The notes beneath the pieces were generated by a model. The model made no database searches. It had not been told where the DNA came from and saw only the letters and a program-made list of their open reading frames with translations. This document shows positions 50,259-52,309 of a DNA stretch of 52,309 bases, one piece after another. Source of the DNA: Natrialba aegyptia DSM 13077 (lineage in GTDB: Archaea > Halobacteriota > Halobacteria > Halobacteriales > Natrialbaceae); the NCBI RefSeq assembly GCF_000337535.1, contig NZ_AOIP01000034.1:1-52309 (forward strand), in the 5' to 3' direction. The translations under genes and the position numbers were made by a program. Position 1 is the first letter of the stretch. Each line of letters begins with the position of its first letter.

Positions 50259-51401
50259 ATGACCGACAACCCAGCACACGAGGAGTTCGATGTCGTCGTC
50301 ATCGGAGGCGGACCGGCCGGACTCAGCGCTGCTCTGTACTGTACGCGCCTCGGCAATCAAACGGCGCTCATCAACCGCGGCGGCGGCCGCGCCGCAATGA
50401 TGCAGGACGTCCACAACGTCATCGGTATCACCGAGGAAACAGCCGGTAAGGAACTCCTCTCGACGGGTGTCGAACAACTCCGGGAATACGGGTGTACCGT
50501 CTATCGAGACGTAATCTCGTCCTGTTCAACGGAAACACCAGAATCAGAATCAGAATTAGCACCCACTGAGACTCGTTCCGAAAGTGACAGCGAAGACGGA
50601 ACCAATTCTACCACCGATATCGATACCTCGAACCCCAATACACTCGACAACACAACCGCTCCGCCACAAATCACCCTCTCTGGCACCGAAACCACCTACA
50701 CCGCTGATTACGTCGTTCTCGCGACCGGCTTTACCGACGTCCGTCCAGACCCACCACTTCCCCGAACCGGCCGCGGACTCCACTACTGTCTTCACTGTGA
50801 TGCATACATGTTTATCGACGAACCCGTCTACGTGATGGGTACCTCTGAAAGCGCCGCCCACGTCGCCACAATCATGCTCAACTTCACCGATACCGTCGAC
50901 CTCCTCACACGCGGTGACCCCCCAACCTGGAGTGACGACACCGACACCGTTCTCAAAAACCATCCAATCGACATCATCCACGAGGACGTTTCCGGCGTCC
51001 AGAACGACGCAGACGGGTGGCTAACTGCCCTCGAATTCGAAGACGGAACCATCCGCGAATACACCGGCGGCTTCGCAATGTATGGCGCAGACTATAACAA
51101 CGGCCTCGCAAACGAACTCGGCTGTGAACTCAACGACGACGGCACCGTCGCCGTCGACGACCACGGCCAAACCTCCGTCGAAAACGTCTACGCCGTTGGC
51201 GACCTGACACCCGGCCACAATCAAGTCCCCATCGCACTCGCGGACGGAGCCAAAGCCGGCATTTCGATTCACTGGCAACGCAGACCGTTTCCGCGTGATC
51301 TCGATCTTCTCGATGAACTCGGCCCCGTCCGCGCCGAAGAAGTCCCCGGACTCCCAGATGAACTCCTCGAACGCGCGATCGAATTCCACACCTACGACTA
51401 A
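50259..51401 (+). CDS. Thioredoxin-reductase-like flavoprotein
   Basis: 380 residues from the ATG at 50259; a TTTTTAT box about 26 bases upstream fixes the start although the frame is open to 50103. FAD motif VVVIGGGPAGLSAALYCTR; redox pair in HYCLHCDAYMF (C-x-x-C) placed as in TrxB; NAD(P)H motif YVMGTSESAAHVATIM; terminal FAD block VYAVGDLTPGHNQVPIALADGAKAG. A Ser/Thr/Asp/Asn-rich insertion of about 45 residues (around 85-135) splits the FAD domain and is encoded by less GC-rich DNA. It probably reduces a thioredoxin-like or NAD(P)H-dependent partner; thioredoxin is not encoded nearby. Confidence 0.85.
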   Translation: MTDNPAHEEFDVVVIGGGPAGLSAALYCTRLGNQTALINRGGGRAAMMQDVHNVIGITEETAGKELLSTGVEQLREYGCTVYRDVISSCSTETPESESELAPTETRSESDSEDGTNSTTDIDTSNPNTLDNTTAPPQITLSGTETTYTADYVVLATGFTDVRPDPPLPRTGRGLHYCLHCDAYMFIDEPVYVMGTSESAAHVATIMLNFTDTVDLLTRGDPPTWSDDTDTVLKNHPIDIIHEDVSGVQNDADGWLTALEFEDGTIREYTGGFAMYGADYNNGLANELGCELNDDGTVAVDDHGQTSVENVYAVGDLTPGHNQVPIALADGAKAGISIHWQRRPFPRDLDLLDELGPVRAEEVPGLPDELLERAIEFHTYD

Positions 51402-51553
51402 TAATCGCAGTACCCGCGGCTACAGGACACGGGACTCCACCACTACCCCCTCTCGACAGCACACTAGGGAAGAAACAACCCAACACAGCACAACACAGCA
51501 CTTACTCCCACAACCACCCACCCTGCATCACTCGTTCCACCACGACACCGACT

Positions 51554-51982
51554 TCAACGCCCGCCTCCCAATTCCAGATTCGACCCAGCAGTAATCTCCT
51601 TTCCAGACCCGATCGAAGCCTCATCCCCATCGAAAAACTCACGTGGGCTACTTGCTTCCCCACCCTCCTCCTCAACTGCACTTACCTGTGCAACCAATTC
51701 CTGAACTCGCTCGAACGCCGCCGTCGCTCGAACCGTATTCTCCTTCTCTCCGTACTCAACTTCAACCATCCCGTGATCAGCGAGACGCGGCAACTGCTGA
51801 TGGTGCAACGACATCGCTATCGACTCCGTCTCCACTCCCTGCTCCCACTCTGCTACCTGTTGCGTAAGCTCGACAACACTCGCAGCATCTCCATCTAAAA
51901 AAGAATACATGAGATGTCGGCATCGTGAACTCGACAAAAGCTCGTACACAGTATCGAGTTCAGAACCACTGTGATCTGACAT
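51554..51982 (-). CDS. Winged-helix protein of the haloarchaeal DUF7344 type
   Basis: 142 residues. VYELLSSSRCRHLMYSFLDG is the first helix pair, VVELTQQVAEWEQGVETESIAMSLHHQQLPRLADHGMVEVEYGE the wing and recognition part. It is a paralogue of the gene at 39588. The C-terminal acidic/Gly tail is disordered. Presumably a transcription factor; the upstream region contains AT-rich promoter DNA. Confidence 0.78.
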   Translation of the reverse strand: MSDHSGSELDTVYELLSSSRCRHLMYSFLDGDAASVVELTQQVAEWEQGVETESIAMSLHHQQLPRLADHGMVEVEYGEKENTVRATAAFERVQELVAQVSAVEEEGGEASSPREFFDGDEASIGSGKEITAGSNLELGGGR

Positions 51983-52160
51983 GATGTGTGTCTACCAGTC
52001 ACACCCCGATAAACCTCGCTCCAAATAAATTTGGGACGCGCTTCGATCGCCCTGCTTTCTACTCGATTCGCAAACGGACTCTCGATCTGAACTCGGATCT
52101 ATACCGACAGATATCACTACCAGCGATAGTGGGCGGGAGTTAGTACTAGACAATTGCAAT

Positions 52161-52211
52161 TATGAAATATAAACTGCCCCACACAGCCGCTGCTGTGTGG
52201 GGCAACTACGT
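52161..52211 (+). promoter_or_regulatory. Promoter with perfect 12-bp hairpin
   Basis: A TATA-like AAATATAAAC at about 52165-52174 is immediately followed by GCCCCACACAGC and its exact reverse complement GCTGTGTGGGGC (52176-52203) with a four-base loop. The hairpin covers the expected transcription start about 25 bases from the box, so it may be an operator or a structured 5' end. Confidence 0.55.
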
Positions 52212-52309
52212 ATGAGTATGAGTATGAGTGGAGGCGGCGAATCGAATTTCCCAGAGGATCTCTCACTCCAGTACTCGCCGATACGCAGGCGGGCTTATCA
52301 ACCGTGTTC
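52212..52309 (+). CDS. Start of an unidentified gene (partial)
   Basis: The ATG at 52212 opens a frame to the window edge (32 codons). It begins MSMSMSGGGESNFPEDLSLQ, encoded by three TATGAG-type repeats that offer three alternative ATG codons, then YSPIRRRAYQPC. The acidic, balanced composition and a promoter just upstream support a real gene. Too little is visible to identify it. Confidence 0.5.
   Translation, partial: MSMSMSGGGESNFPEDLSLQYSPIRRRAYQPC

Overview
The window is chromosomal DNA of a halophilic archaeon (class Halobacteria). The evidence is the GC-rich coding sequence, the very acidic proteins, start codons lying about 25-30 bases after a TATA-like box (leaderless transcription), ribosomal protein S17e, an archaeal BHB-type tRNA intron, a bacterio-opsin-activator-type sensor, standalone HalOD1 proteins and haloarchaeal heme-copper oxidase genes. 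The gene content would suit a Natrialbales-type genome, but that is only an impression.

Layout. 1-7.4 kb: start of an unknown gene; a RuvC/RNase-H-like protein divergent from radB; an ABC transporter pair; a CBS plus HPF-like protein; a small lycopene-cyclase-domain protein; a CAP-domain protein; an acidic protein. 7.4-9.5 kb: an AEC transporter, a Tat lipoprotein, and a repeat-rich flank of tRNA-Val(GAC) with decayed tRNA-end copies. 9.7-13.9 kb: the tightly packed trpD-trpF-trpE-trpG operon. 14-18.3 kb: a 1-kb AT-richer control region with a duplicated promoter segment, a possible membrane microprotein and a possible leader peptide, then adenosylcobalamin-dependent ribonucleotide reductase nrdJ. 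18.4-21.8 kb: a zinc microprotein, a TVP38-type membrane protein, a small zinc protein, a PH-like protein, and intron-bearing elongator tRNA-Met. 21.8-24.2 kb: a gene-poor, partly AT-rich stretch with a Tat-exported Lys/His-repeat protein and two HalOD1 proteins. 24.3-30.9 kb: a large PAS/GAF/HTH_10 regulator, a gamma-glutamyltransferase-like protein, a zinc microprotein and an orphan m4C methyltransferase of the CTAG type. 31-37.4 kb: membrane proteins, mutY, a CitG-like/DUF447 pair and rps17e. 37.6-41.8 kb: an 86-bp palindromic MITE-like element, asd, a winged-helix protein, UspA and a D-2-hydroxyacid dehydrogenase. 41.9-49.8 kb: a geranylgeranyl-reductase-type flavoprotein and an aerobic oxidase cluster (coxC, coxA, coxB) interleaved with manganese catalase. 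49.9-52.3 kb: a strongly structured, gene-free segment that looks like a non-coding RNA, a thioredoxin-reductase-like flavoprotein, a winged-helix protein, and the start of another gene behind a perfect hairpin.

Themes. Genome maintenance is represented by radB with its RuvC-like neighbour, mutY, nrdJ and the CTAG methylase. Aerobic respiration and oxidant handling are represented by the cox genes, Mn catalase and the TrxR-like protein. Amino-acid synthesis is represented by trp and asd. The best candidates for something new are the 49.9-50.1 kb RNA, the nrdJ control region, the Lys/His-repeat exported protein, and the RuvC-like/RadB pair. All functions are read from sequence by eye; no database search was run.
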